Of a DNA stretch of 6,655 nucleotides, positions 1 to 5,562 are shown in pieces; the first letter of the stretch is position 1, and the number at the start of each line of letters is the position of its first letter. This stretch comes from Deltaproteobacteria bacterium. Lineage in GTDB: Bacteria; Desulfobacterota; Desulfobacteria; Desulfobacterales; Desulfatirhabdiaceae. Made by a program: the position numbers and the translations under genes. The stretch covers positions 1 to 6,655 of the forward strand of contig JAJYBO010000164.1 of NCBI GenBank assembly GCA_021778975.1, read 5' to 3'. The notes beneath the pieces were generated by a model. It did not search any database, was not told the origin of the DNA, and saw only the letters and a list, made by a program, of their open reading frames with translations.

Positions 1-759
1 GAGCTTCTGTATGAAACGTCGACCCATATCAAGGCAATTATACTGTGTTTCTGGATGATTGCAGAATATCTCCAGCGTGATCGTTTCATCATAGCCAAAG
101 GCTTTCAACGATGTTACAGCATTTGCCCAATCAATATTACCGACACCCAGCGGCATGTGATCATCAGTTCGGGAACGGTTATCCGAAAAATGAACATGCC
201 GAATGTCCGATCCCAATTCTCTGCAAAATACATCATGATGGTCACATCCGAAATTGGCGTGTCCGAAATCGAGGTGCATTTTAATACCCGGTACTGACGT
301 CAGTATCTGTTGAAACGTCGTAACCCGATCAAATGGCGCCTGATAATTTTCGATGACAACGGTGAGGTCAAAGGATGCCGCCATTGCGACAATGGGCTTC
401 AATGCCTCGATGTTGAAGCTGATAATGTCTTTTTTCATTGCCGGCGGACAATAATAACAGGGATGAATATTCATGACCGCGGCGCCCAGGCTGGAAAATA
501 TCCGGGCGCATCGTTCCAGTTCTTGCAGGCAGGCGTCTCGAACGCTCTGAAGCGGGTAGGCATACGGCAGACAGGGATCCGTATGACCGGTTATGGTCAG
601 GCCATACCGTTTCAGCATATCCCGCAGCGGGATAACATTGACATGGGTGGCGCAGGGGCCTTCGATGGTAAGATCGAGAAAATCAAACCCCGCCATGTGA
701 CAGAACGTCATTTCGTCCGCGACAGGTTTTAACGGATTGTTCATCATGCCAATTTTCAT
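1..759 (-). CDS. Xylose-isomerase-like TIM-barrel protein (sugar phosphate isomerase/epimerase family), 3' end cut by the window edge
   Basis: I translated this frame by hand from the ATG at 757-759. It stays open for 253 codons to base 1, so the C-terminus lies outside the window. The protein has the AP-endonuclease-2 / xylose-isomerase-like barrel pattern. Strand ends carry likely metal ligands: Glu137 in VVIEN, Asp164 and His167 in HLDFGH, His188/His190 in RHVHFSD, and Glu230 in TLEIF. His99 in NIHPCYY is another active-site candidate. Family members isomerise or epimerise sugars and related polyols using a divalent metal; the substrate cannot be read from the sequence. No signal peptide is seen, so it should be cytoplasmic. 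An AAAGGTG-type ribosome binding site lies about 6 nt upstream of the start. The gene starts 75 nt after thiN ends and may share its transcript. An endonuclease IV role is less likely, because the metal-site pattern is that of the isomerase-like branch. Confidence 0.85.
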   Translation of the reverse strand, partial: MKIGMMNNPLKPVADEMTFCHMAGFDFLDLTIEGPCATHVNVIPLRDMLKRYGLTITGHTDPCLPYAYPLQSVRDACLQELERCARIFSSLGAAVMNIHPCYYCPPAMKKDIISFNIEALKPIVAMAASFDLTVVIENYQAPFDRVTTFQQILTSVPGIKMHLDFGHANFGCDHHDVFCRELGSDIRHVHFSDNRSRTDDHMPLGVGNIDWANAVTSLKAFGYDETITLEIFCNHPETQYNCLDMGRRFIQKL

Positions 760-834
760 GACAGCACCTTTCCGGTGAATACTGGTTTGAAATGAAGAAG
801 ACGGCGTAATGGTTGTCCGGATTTTTCGGCCCTG

Positions 835-1467
835 TCAGTGGTGGATTACGCAGAGCATCAATCCTTTTTCAAAGGAAACCATTGCCGTCTCTTCAAGAAA
901 TACATTGCTGACGCCCCGCGTGGAACCTGCATAAAGTGTTTCATGGCGCAGAGGATACTCCAGCCCGGCGGTAGAAACGCCCGTGACTTCGGAAGTCAGA
1001 GGAATCAGCGAAAGAATATCGCCTTTTTTCCCAAAAAACGCTTCTGGCGCTCTTTCTCGAATCAGAAAGATTTCCTGGAGGCCATCAATAATACGCACCG
1101 CAATGCCGGAGAGTTTCGGAGATCGCAACACCATCACGTTACCCAGCGTCATATCCCAGCGGGCGCCCAATACGGCCAGCAACAAAATCGTATCGGCTCC
1201 CAAACCGACAGCATACTCCAGCGCCAGTTCCAGATCGGTCTGATCCTTCCGCGGGGGATGCCGGTGCATGGGGATACCGGCCAGAGATATGGCTTCCATA
1301 TCTTCGTTTGAGAGCGAGTCCATATCGCCAATGACAACATGCGGCCGGATATGCCAGTGAACACAATGACGGTATCCGCCATCCACAGCGATTACAACAT
1401 CTTTGGGGTAAAGCGTAACGGCGAAATCCGCCGAGCAAACGCCGCTGGCAATAATAATGGCGCGCAT
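835..1467 (-). CDS. thiN: Thiamine pyrophosphokinase
   Basis: This 210-residue protein matches the single-chain bacterial thiamine pyrophosphokinase in length and motifs. The enzyme transfers diphosphate from ATP to thiamine, giving thiamine diphosphate in the cytoplasm. Visible motifs are the N-terminal strand and turn AVDGGY (27-32), GDMDS (47-51), KDQTD (74-78), which with GDMDS forms the acidic Mg-ATP site, GARWD..LGN (101-110), and the C-terminal thiamine-pocket signature with VSTAGLEYPL (164-173) and GVSN (185-188). In many homologues the residue after the GxRxD aspartate is His; here it is Met106, a position that varies in the family. The start has an AGAGG ribosome binding site about 8 nt upstream. 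The gene begins 46 nt after the HAD phosphatase gene ends, so co-transcription is plausible. No thiamine riboswitch is visible near it, which fits a salvage or final-step kinase within a longer transcript. Confidence 0.93.
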   Translation of the reverse strand: MRAIIIASGVCSADFAVTLYPKDVVIAVDGGYRHCVHWHIRPHVVIGDMDSLSNEDMEAISLAGIPMHRHPPRKDQTDLELALEYAVGLGADTILLLAVLGARWDMTLGNVMVLRSPKLSGIAVRIIDGLQEIFLIRERAPEAFFGKKGDILSLIPLTSEVTGVSTAGLEYPLRHETLYAGSTRGVSNVFLEETAMVSFEKGLMLCVIHH

Positions 1468-1513
1468 AGGGTCGCCTCTCTATCTGTGGAACAACGTCTT
1501 GAAGCCGTCAACC

Positions 1514-2131
1514 TCATGAAAGCGATAAGATGGCTTCAATCTCTCTCAGGCTGGATATATGAAATTGGGCGTCAAGAGAAGGATTTTTATAGGCGGCCAG
1601 TATGACGCCCGCTGCTTCAGTCGCCATCTGATCGAGTTTGGAATCGCCAATATAAAGCAATTCTTCCGGCTCGATTTGAAAGTGGGTGAGTATCTTTATC
1701 AACGGATCCGGATGGGGTTTGGGATGAGGGACATCCAGAGCGCTCACCACCAGATCGAAGTAGCCTTCAAGCTGGTGTTCTTTCAGTACCGGATGAATCG
1801 TATTGGTTCTGTTGGTGGCGATGGCTGTACGATATTCAGGGCGCAGACGACCGATCAGCGGCTTTAGATATGGCTCGATTTCCATTTTCTGCAAAAACGG
1901 CAGATATGGCATGTTCTGGCGGTACGCATTGGCCTTGATTGCCTCATCTCTATCGTGAAACAGAAAATCAATCGCCTCATCGGCGGTGTGCATATACACA
2001 TAGGCAAACTGGTCTTCCGTCAGATCCGGTTTGTTCATATAGTGCAATACCTGATTATAATATAACTTGTTGGCGGCTTCGGTGTCAAACATGACACCGT
2101 CACAATCAAATGCTACGACCCGTATGTTCAT
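1514..2131 (-). CDS. HAD-superfamily phosphatase (phosphoglycolate phosphatase-like)
   Basis: This 205-residue protein has all four HAD motifs: motif I DCDGVMFDTE with nucleophile Asp9 and acid/base Asp11, motif II ATNRT (105-109), motif III Lys138 in PHPKPHPDP, and motif IV GDSKLD (162-167) with Asp163 and Asp167. The segment between motifs I and II (about 15-95) is helical and fits the C1 cap of the phosphoglycolate-phosphatase/beta-phosphoglucomutase branch. It should hydrolyse a small phosphorylated metabolite in the cytoplasm through an aspartyl-phosphate intermediate, with Mg2+. The substrate cannot be assigned. Its position directly upstream of thiN allows, but does not show, a role on a thiamine phosphate. 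The start carries an AGGA ribosome binding site 4-5 nt upstream. The leader between this gene and the DUF1573 gene is filled with two GC-rich hairpin repeats. Confidence 0.88.
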   Translation of the reverse strand: MNIRVVAFDCDGVMFDTEAANKLYYNQVLHYMNKPDLTEDQFAYVYMHTADEAIDFLFHDRDEAIKANAYRQNMPYLPFLQKMEIEPYLKPLIGRLRPEYRTAIATNRTNTIHPVLKEHQLEGYFDLVVSALDVPHPKPHPDPLIKILTHFQIEPEELLYIGDSKLDQMATEAAGVILAAYKNPSLDAQFHISSLREIEAILSLS

Positions 2132-2168
2132 GATTTCCTGTCGGGTATCCGTCTAATCCCCACCCCGA

Positions 2169-2189
2169 CCCTCCCCTGCTGGGGGAGGG
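2169..2189. repeat. C/G-rich hairpin repeat upstream of the HAD gene
   Basis: Arms CCCTCCCC (2169-2176) and GGGGAGGG (2182-2189) pair perfectly over 8 bp around TGCTG, preceded by a C-rich flank starting near 2157. It lies 38 nt upstream of the HAD start codon and is the same general type as the repeat between fumA and the nucleotidyltransferase gene. It probably belongs to a dispersed palindromic repeat family, but only a genome-wide count would show this. Confidence 0.6.
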
Positions 2190-2224
2190 AGATAAGAGAA
2201 GTATAGTAACCGTTCAAAGTATGT

Positions 2225-2252
2225 ATTCCCCCCTTGAGGGGGCAGGGGGATT
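2225..2252. repeat. Second C/G-rich hairpin repeat in the DUF1573-HAD gap
   Basis: CCCCC (2229-2233) and GGGGG (2238-2242) pair around TTGA. A second G-run at 2245-2249 followed by ATT can pair instead with TCCCCC (2227-2232). It lies about 18-45 nt past the DUF1573 stop, where it could act as a 3'-end structure. It differs in sequence from the neighbouring repeat at 2169-2189. Confidence 0.5.
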
Positions 2253-2269
2253 CTTTCAAATGGTAGATT

Positions 2270-2992
2270 CTATGGTTTTTTGGGGGCTTCCAGAATCTGT
2301 CCATAGATGCTGATCTGGATTTCGGGTTTGATCTTACTGTCGGTTTTAAGGACGACCACATCATAATAGCGACCGGGATCTTTCTTGATGTTTTCAGCGG
2401 TCAGAACATAAGCGGTTACATCGCCTTCCTTCTTTTCTTCGATTTTTGTTTGAATATCTGCGCCATTTTTCGGTTTGGCCTCCAGCACCTTGAAAGGATA
2501 TTGCGGCATCGGCGTGATGGTCACGGAACCACTCACCGGCTCTCCGACATTGCCGCGCAGCACCAGCCTGTTGGGGGTGATGGTCATAAATTTTTCGACG
2601 TTACCCGTTATGGTCAACGTAATGTTGGGCTGCTTGACAGCGCTGGTTTCGACCAGAACACTTTTTTTCACCGTATTGCCGCCATACCCGTTGGTGTTGA
2701 CTTTGATGGTAACCTTGCCCTCGCCACCGGCGGGGATTTGCCGCGTATAAAAAGCGGCGGTGCAACCTCAGCCGGTTCTGACGTTCAGAATGTTGAGAAC
2801 ATCCTTTCCGGTATTTTTGATGGTGAAATCATGGGTGATCTCTGTACCGTCCACAACGGGCTGAAAATTGTACTGCGATTCGGGTACGGAATATACGAGA
2901 CCATCGTCACCCTTGTCTTGGGCGGCGACCGCAAAGGGCAGCATCACAAGACACGCTACTATTATCCATTGTATGCAGTGTTTCCTTCTCAT
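2270..2992 (-). CDS. Exported DUF1573-family protein with in-frame UGA, probable selenoprotein (Sec75)
   Basis: One continuous frame of 241 codons, ending in TAG, is interrupted only by a TGA at codon 75. Residues 1-24 form a Sec signal peptide: basic RRK, a hydrophobic core, and likely cleavage after AVA or VAA near residues 23-24. The mature part starts as a DUF1573 Ig-like domain, with YNFQPV (41-46), THDFTIKNTG (53-62) and LNILNV (66-71). At the site where the family has Cys-Gly-Cys-Thr this gene reads TG-UGA-GCTAA. After the UGA the family pattern continues with IPAGGEGKV (86-94), NTNGYGGN (99-106) and TLTITGNV (125-132). A second beta-rich region runs to about residue 232. If UGA is read as selenocysteine the product is 240 residues. 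A GGAG ribosome binding site sits 7 nt before the start. The alternative is a recent nonsense mutation (TGC or TGT to TGA). I favour selenocysteine because the stop falls exactly on the conserved Cys and no other defect is present. The molecular role of DUF1573 proteins is not established; an envelope redox role is inferred. Confidence 0.8.
2718..2758 (-). promoter_or_regulatory. Candidate SECIS region: two hairpins downstream of the UGA
   Basis: Bacterial SECIS elements are hairpins inside the coding region just after the UGA. Two are visible here. Hairpin A (2740-2758) pairs GCCGC with GCGGC, 5 bp, around a 9-nt U-rich loop; the loop begins 14 nt after the UGA and lacks the usual early G. 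A weak outer stem of GGUU with AAUC could extend it. Hairpin B (2718-2736) pairs UCCCCGCC with GGCGAGGG, with one C/A mismatch and one G-U pair, around a GGU loop. It has the expected G at the loop start, but the loop begins 39 nt after the UGA, slightly further than typical. Neither is perfect, so the identity of the true element is open. Confidence 0.4.
2768..2770 (-). other. In-frame UGA, candidate selenocysteine codon (residue 75)
   Basis: The codon order on the minus strand is GTC AGA ACC GGC TGA GGT TGC ACC, giving V-R-T-G-U-G-C-T. In DUF1573 proteins this spot is normally Cys-Gly-Cys-Thr, so the TGA replaces the first Cys while the second (Cys77) is kept. A conventional gene finder would split the gene into a 74-residue secreted fragment and a downstream remnant of about 133 residues. 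Confidence 0.75.
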
Positions 2993-3026
2993 AAAAGTTC
3001 TCCGATAACAGTTGATATTTATCTCA

Positions 3027-3041
3027 TTGGGAATATCCCAA
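3027..3041. promoter_or_regulatory. Perfect 15-bp inverted repeat ahead of the DUF1573 gene
   Basis: The sequence TTGGGAATATCCCAA has two perfect 6-bp arms around a 3-nt centre. It lies 35-49 nt upstream of the DUF1573 start codon and just downstream of the promoter-like sequence, at about the transcription start. It could be a repressor operator or a small hairpin in the 5' untranslated region. No known regulator consensus is claimed. Confidence 0.45.
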
Positions 3042-3051
3042 CAGGAGTCAC

Positions 3052-3080
3052 TATGTATGCTTCATTTATTTCAATGTCAA
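3052..3080 (-). promoter_or_regulatory. Candidate sigma-70-type promoter for the DUF1573 gene
   Basis: On the minus strand a perfect -35 box TTGACA (3075-3080) is followed, after exactly 17 nt, by TACATA (3052-3057), a 3-of-6 match to the -10 consensus. The surrounding DNA is AT-rich. Transcription would start near 3040-3045, giving a leader of roughly 50 nt before the ATG at 2990-2992. The weak -10 keeps confidence moderate. Confidence 0.4.
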
Positions 3081-3105
3081 GCTGGATTGACAGGGTAGGG
3101 GGATT

Positions 3106-3136
3106 GCGGGGGCAACCACACAGGGTTGCCCCCTGC
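3106..3136. repeat. Intergenic GC-rich palindromic element
   Basis: Perfect 10-bp arms, GGGGGCAACC (3108-3117) and GGTTGCCCCC (3124-3133), surround a 6-nt loop. A further GC pair outside is offset by one bulged T. It sits 33 nt past the stop of the nucleotidyltransferase gene. It lacks a U-run on either strand, so it is not a standard intrinsic terminator, although such a stem could still slow polymerase or protect the 3' end. The form resembles dispersed palindromic repeats common in many environmental bacterial genomes. Confidence 0.65.
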
Positions 3137-3168
3137 ATCGTCACGAGTGTTCTTTGTTGGAATTTATC

Positions 3169-3861
3169 TTATTTGTCTTTTGGAAGTTTTCTTCGTCTGA
3201 CGGATTTGGAATAACTTCCCGATGATTCTTCTCTGGCCTTAAATATCCACTGTATTAGTTTGTTCGCCGATTCTTCATCTTCATCATAGTCAAGGTATGT
3301 TATCAGTTTTTCAAGGTTTACCCCGCCGGATTTGATCAGATTCATTCCATCAACCCTGTGTTTTTCCTGATCGGAGAGTAGATACATCCAGAGTAAATAT
3401 TCACTCTGAATGACAGGGACATTGATACCGAAAAGCTCTTCCCGGGTGGCTGTGACTCTTCCGGATTCTTCGGGGTCGAAAGGACTGAAAAGTAAATCCA
3501 CCTCAACTCCGGTAGCCACATCCTTGACGGTGAGCATATATTCATCGTTTAGAAGCATCAGCATTCCCGATGCTTCAAGAAGTTTTTCCAGCGTTTTGTA
3601 GTTATCGGGATGAACCAGTAAATCAATGTCTGTAGTATATCTCGGTTTGCATCTGACGCCCAGTGACAATGCGCCTGCCAGTGCGAATTCGACATCATTT
3701 TTATTCAGGATATCGGTTATTTTTTTTAAAGTTTGTCCAATATAGGTGGGATTGCCTTTCATGTCTTCTCCCAGCAATTGTTCTATATGATAACCATTCG
3801 AAAAAGCAATATTTGTTTGGGGCGGCTCAATGGCGGTGAGAATATCGGACTGACGCATCAT
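3169..3861 (-). CDS. Nucleotidyltransferase-fold protein (AbiEii/MNT-like)
   Basis: The 230-residue frame has the core of the DNA polymerase beta-type nucleotidyltransferase fold. ALAGALSLGV (60-69) is the glycine/alanine turn, RYTTDIDLLV (74-83) carries the first catalytic pair Asp78/Asp80, and VEVDLLF (119-125) carries the third acid Asp122. A helical segment at EYLLWMYLLSDQEKHRVD (154-171) ends in an Arg-Asp pair seen in toxin-like relatives. Proteins of this type include AbiEii-like toxins and small nucleotidyltransferases that modify tRNA or partner proteins with NMP; the target here is unknown. No antitoxin gene is visible on either side. The start is uncertain: the first ATG has a poor ribosome binding site, while Met34 (ATG at 3760-3762) follows GGGAG at 5-nt spacing and would give 197 residues containing the whole domain. 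The C-terminus is basic (SVRRRKLPKDK). The gene is noticeably AT-richer than glgA, fumA and thiN and is flanked by hairpin repeats, which hints at acquisition. Confidence 0.78.
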   Translation of the reverse strand: MMRQSDILTAIEPPQTNIAFSNGYHIEQLLGEDMKGNPTYIGQTLKKITDILNKNDVEFALAGALSLGVRCKPRYTTDIDLLVHPDNYKTLEKLLEASGMLMLLNDEYMLTVKDVATGVEVDLLFSPFDPEESGRVTATREELFGINVPVIQSEYLLWMYLLSDQEKHRVDGMNLIKSGGVNLEKLITYLDYDEDEESANKLIQWIFKAREESSGSYSKSVRRRKLPKDK

Positions 3862-3873
3862 TTTGAATATTGT

Positions 3874-3908
3874 CCTGTCCCTCCCCGGCTGAGAGGAGGG
3901 ACTTCAGG
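3874..3908. repeat. Intergenic hairpin repeat between fumA and the nucleotidyltransferase gene
   Basis: Arms GTCCCTCC (3877-3884) and GGAGGGAC (3895-3902) pair perfectly over 8 bp around a 10-nt loop. An outer CCT (3874-3876) can pair with AGG (3906-3908). It occupies most of the 55-nt gap after the fumA stop. There is no U-run, so a simple terminator is unlikely. The CCCTCC/GGAGGG core resembles the element at 2169-2189. Confidence 0.55.
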
Positions 3909-3916
3909 GAGTTGTA

Positions 3917-5530
3917 TTATGAGGCCATCAATTTCGCGAAAAAATCGTTTCCCTTGTCGTCAACAATGATGAAGGCCGGAAAATCCTTTACGGTAATCAT
4001 GAAAATGGCTTCCATCCCCAGTTCAGGATATTCCAGGGTTTCGATGTGGGTAATGCAGTCTCTGCCAAGTCTGGCCGCCGGGCCGCCGATAGAACCCAGA
4101 TAGAATCCGCCGAATTTTTTGCAGGCGTCGGTCACGCCCTGGGTGCGGTTGCCCTTGGCCAGCATGACCATGGAGCCGCCGCGTCCTTGAAACAGCGGTA
4201 CATACGGATCCATACGTCCGGCGGTGGTCGGTCCGAATGAGCCGGATGCTCTGCCTTCCGGCGTTTTGGCGGGTCCCGCGTAATAAATAATGTGGTTTTT
4301 GAAATATTCCGGCAGATCCTGTCCGGCGTCAAGGCGTTCTTTCAATTTAGCATGAGCGATATCCCTGGCCACCACAATTTTTCCGGACAGCAGAAGCCGT
4401 GTGGCCACCGGATAGCGGCTGAGCGTTTCGCGGATTTCTTTCATAGGCCGATTCAGGTCAATGTGGACGGCGTCATCCGTCTGTCCGTCCGGTTGGGGGA
4501 GGAACTGCGCCGGGTTGGTTTCCAGCTTTTCGAGGAAGATACCGTCCCGCGTGATTTTGCCTTTGATGTTGCGATCTGCGCTGCAACTGACACCCATGCC
4601 GATAGGACAGGAAGCGCCATGCCGCGGCATCCGGATGACCCGGACATCATGACAGAAAGCCACGCCGCCAAATTGGGCGCCCAAGCCGATATCCCGCGAC
4701 ATTTGATGCAGGACGGCTTCCAGTTCCCGGTCTCTGAAGGCGTGTCCCCGGGCATTTCCGTGATCCGGCAGCGTGTCTAAATAACCGGCGGAGGCCAATT
4801 TGACGGTTTTCAGAACCGTTTCCGCGGACGTGCCGCCGATGACAAAGGCCAGATGGTACGGAGGACAGGCCGCTGTTCCCAGGCTCCGCATCTTGGCTTT
4901 CAGAAATTCCGGAAGTTTGTCCGGCGACAGCACGGCTTTGGTTTCTTGAAACAGATATGTCTTGTTGGCGGAGCCGCCACCTTTGGCGACGCAGAGAAAT
5001 TTATAGGCATCCCCCGGAACCGCCAGAAGATCAATCTGAGCGGGCAGGTTGCAGGCCGTGTTTTTCTCGGCATACATGCTGAGCGGCGCGTTCTGTGAAT
5101 AGCGCAGGTTGTTTCGGGTGTAAGCGTTATAGACCCCGCGCGAAAGCGCTTCTTCATCCACATACCCGGTCCATACTTGCTGGCCCTTTTTGCCCATGAT
5201 AATGGCGGTGCCGGTATCCTGGCACATAGGGTATTCACCCTCCGCCGAAATGACGGCGTTTTTCAGCATTTCGAGCGCCACATACCGATCATTGGAAGAA
5301 CTTTGCGGATCTGAAAAAATACCGGCCAGTTGTTTCAGGTGGTTCGTTCTCAACAGATGAGCCACATCTGTAAACGCCTGGTCTGCCAGAAGTGTCAGGC
5401 CGTCAGGTGCAACTTTAATTACAGGAACCCCATCAAAAGAACTTTGTGAAACAAAATCAGAGGTTAGCAGCCGATACTCTGTGGTATCGGCACCGAGTGG
5501 AAACATCTCCTGATAGACAAATTCAGTCAT
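3917..5530 (-). CDS. fumA: Fumarate hydratase class I (two-domain, [4Fe-4S])
   Basis: This 537-residue protein is a full-length class I fumarase with the N-terminal and C-terminal domains fused, as in E. coli FumA/FumB. It interconverts fumarate and malate in the cytoplasm for the TCA cycle, using an oxygen-sensitive [4Fe-4S] cluster. The three cluster cysteines are Cys103 in MCQDTG, Cys222 in TAACPPYH and Cys316 in GVSCSADR, each two residues from the E. coli FumA position. Other signatures are KGGGSANK (183-190), VIGGTSAE, IRMPRHGASC, and in the C-terminal domain GPAKTPEGR, GSFGPTTAGRMD and SIGGPAARL. I chose the ATG at 5528-5530, with GGAG 9 nt upstream. A longer frame starting at 5641 would overlap the end of glgA by 79 bp and adds an N-terminus unlike the family. 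The gap to glgA is 32 nt, so a shared transcript is possible. L-tartrate dehydratase is the main alternative in this family; the close match to FumA favours fumarase. Confidence 0.94.
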   Translation of the reverse strand: MTEFVYQEMFPLGADTTEYRLLTSDFVSQSSFDGVPVIKVAPDGLTLLADQAFTDVAHLLRTNHLKQLAGIFSDPQSSSNDRYVALEMLKNAVISAEGEYPMCQDTGTAIIMGKKGQQVWTGYVDEEALSRGVYNAYTRNNLRYSQNAPLSMYAEKNTACNLPAQIDLLAVPGDAYKFLCVAKGGGSANKTYLFQETKAVLSPDKLPEFLKAKMRSLGTAACPPYHLAFVIGGTSAETVLKTVKLASAGYLDTLPDHGNARGHAFRDRELEAVLHQMSRDIGLGAQFGGVAFCHDVRVIRMPRHGASCPIGMGVSCSADRNIKGKITRDGIFLEKLETNPAQFLPQPDGQTDDAVHIDLNRPMKEIRETLSRYPVATRLLLSGKIVVARDIAHAKLKERLDAGQDLPEYFKNHIIYYAGPAKTPEGRASGSFGPTTAGRMDPYVPLFQGRGGSMVMLAKGNRTQGVTDACKKFGGFYLGSIGGPAARLGRDCITHIETLEYPELGMEAIFMITVKDFPAFIIVDDKGNDFFAKLMAS

Positions 5531-5562
5531 CGTACAATTCTCCGGTTGATAGTAAAAATATC

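Noticed and set aside
310..732. 140-codon plus-strand open frame
   Set aside because: It is antisense to the TIM-barrel gene, which has conserved metal-site motifs and a ribosome binding site.
760..834. Possible regulatory RNA or terminator between thiN and the TIM-barrel gene
   Set aside because: Only a short imperfect inverted repeat (CCGGTGAATACTGG) is visible, with no T-tract and no riboswitch-like conserved core.
838..1311. 157-codon plus-strand open frame
   Set aside because: It is fully antisense to thiN, whose motifs are unambiguous, and has no recognisable domain.
2200..2205. TATACT as a -10 box for the HAD gene
   Set aside because: It is a 5-of-6 match, but no acceptable -35 box lies 16-18 nt upstream; the position falls in repeat-flanking DNA.
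2128..2364. 78-codon minus-strand frame between the HAD and DUF1573 genes
   Set aside because: It overlaps the DUF1573 3' end in another frame and most of the rest is translated hairpin repeat (low-complexity Pro/Gly/Arg-rich text).
2740..2770. Frameshift or assembly error as the explanation for the split DUF1573 gene
   Set aside because: Both halves are in exactly the same frame, so no insertion or deletion is needed; only a base substitution or genuine Sec recoding can explain the TGA.
2450..3214. 254-codon plus-strand open frame spanning the DUF1573 gene
   Set aside because: It is antisense to a gene with a clear signal peptide and family motifs and shows no recognisable domain. It is longer than either UGA-split piece of the real gene, so a gene finder may wrongly prefer it.
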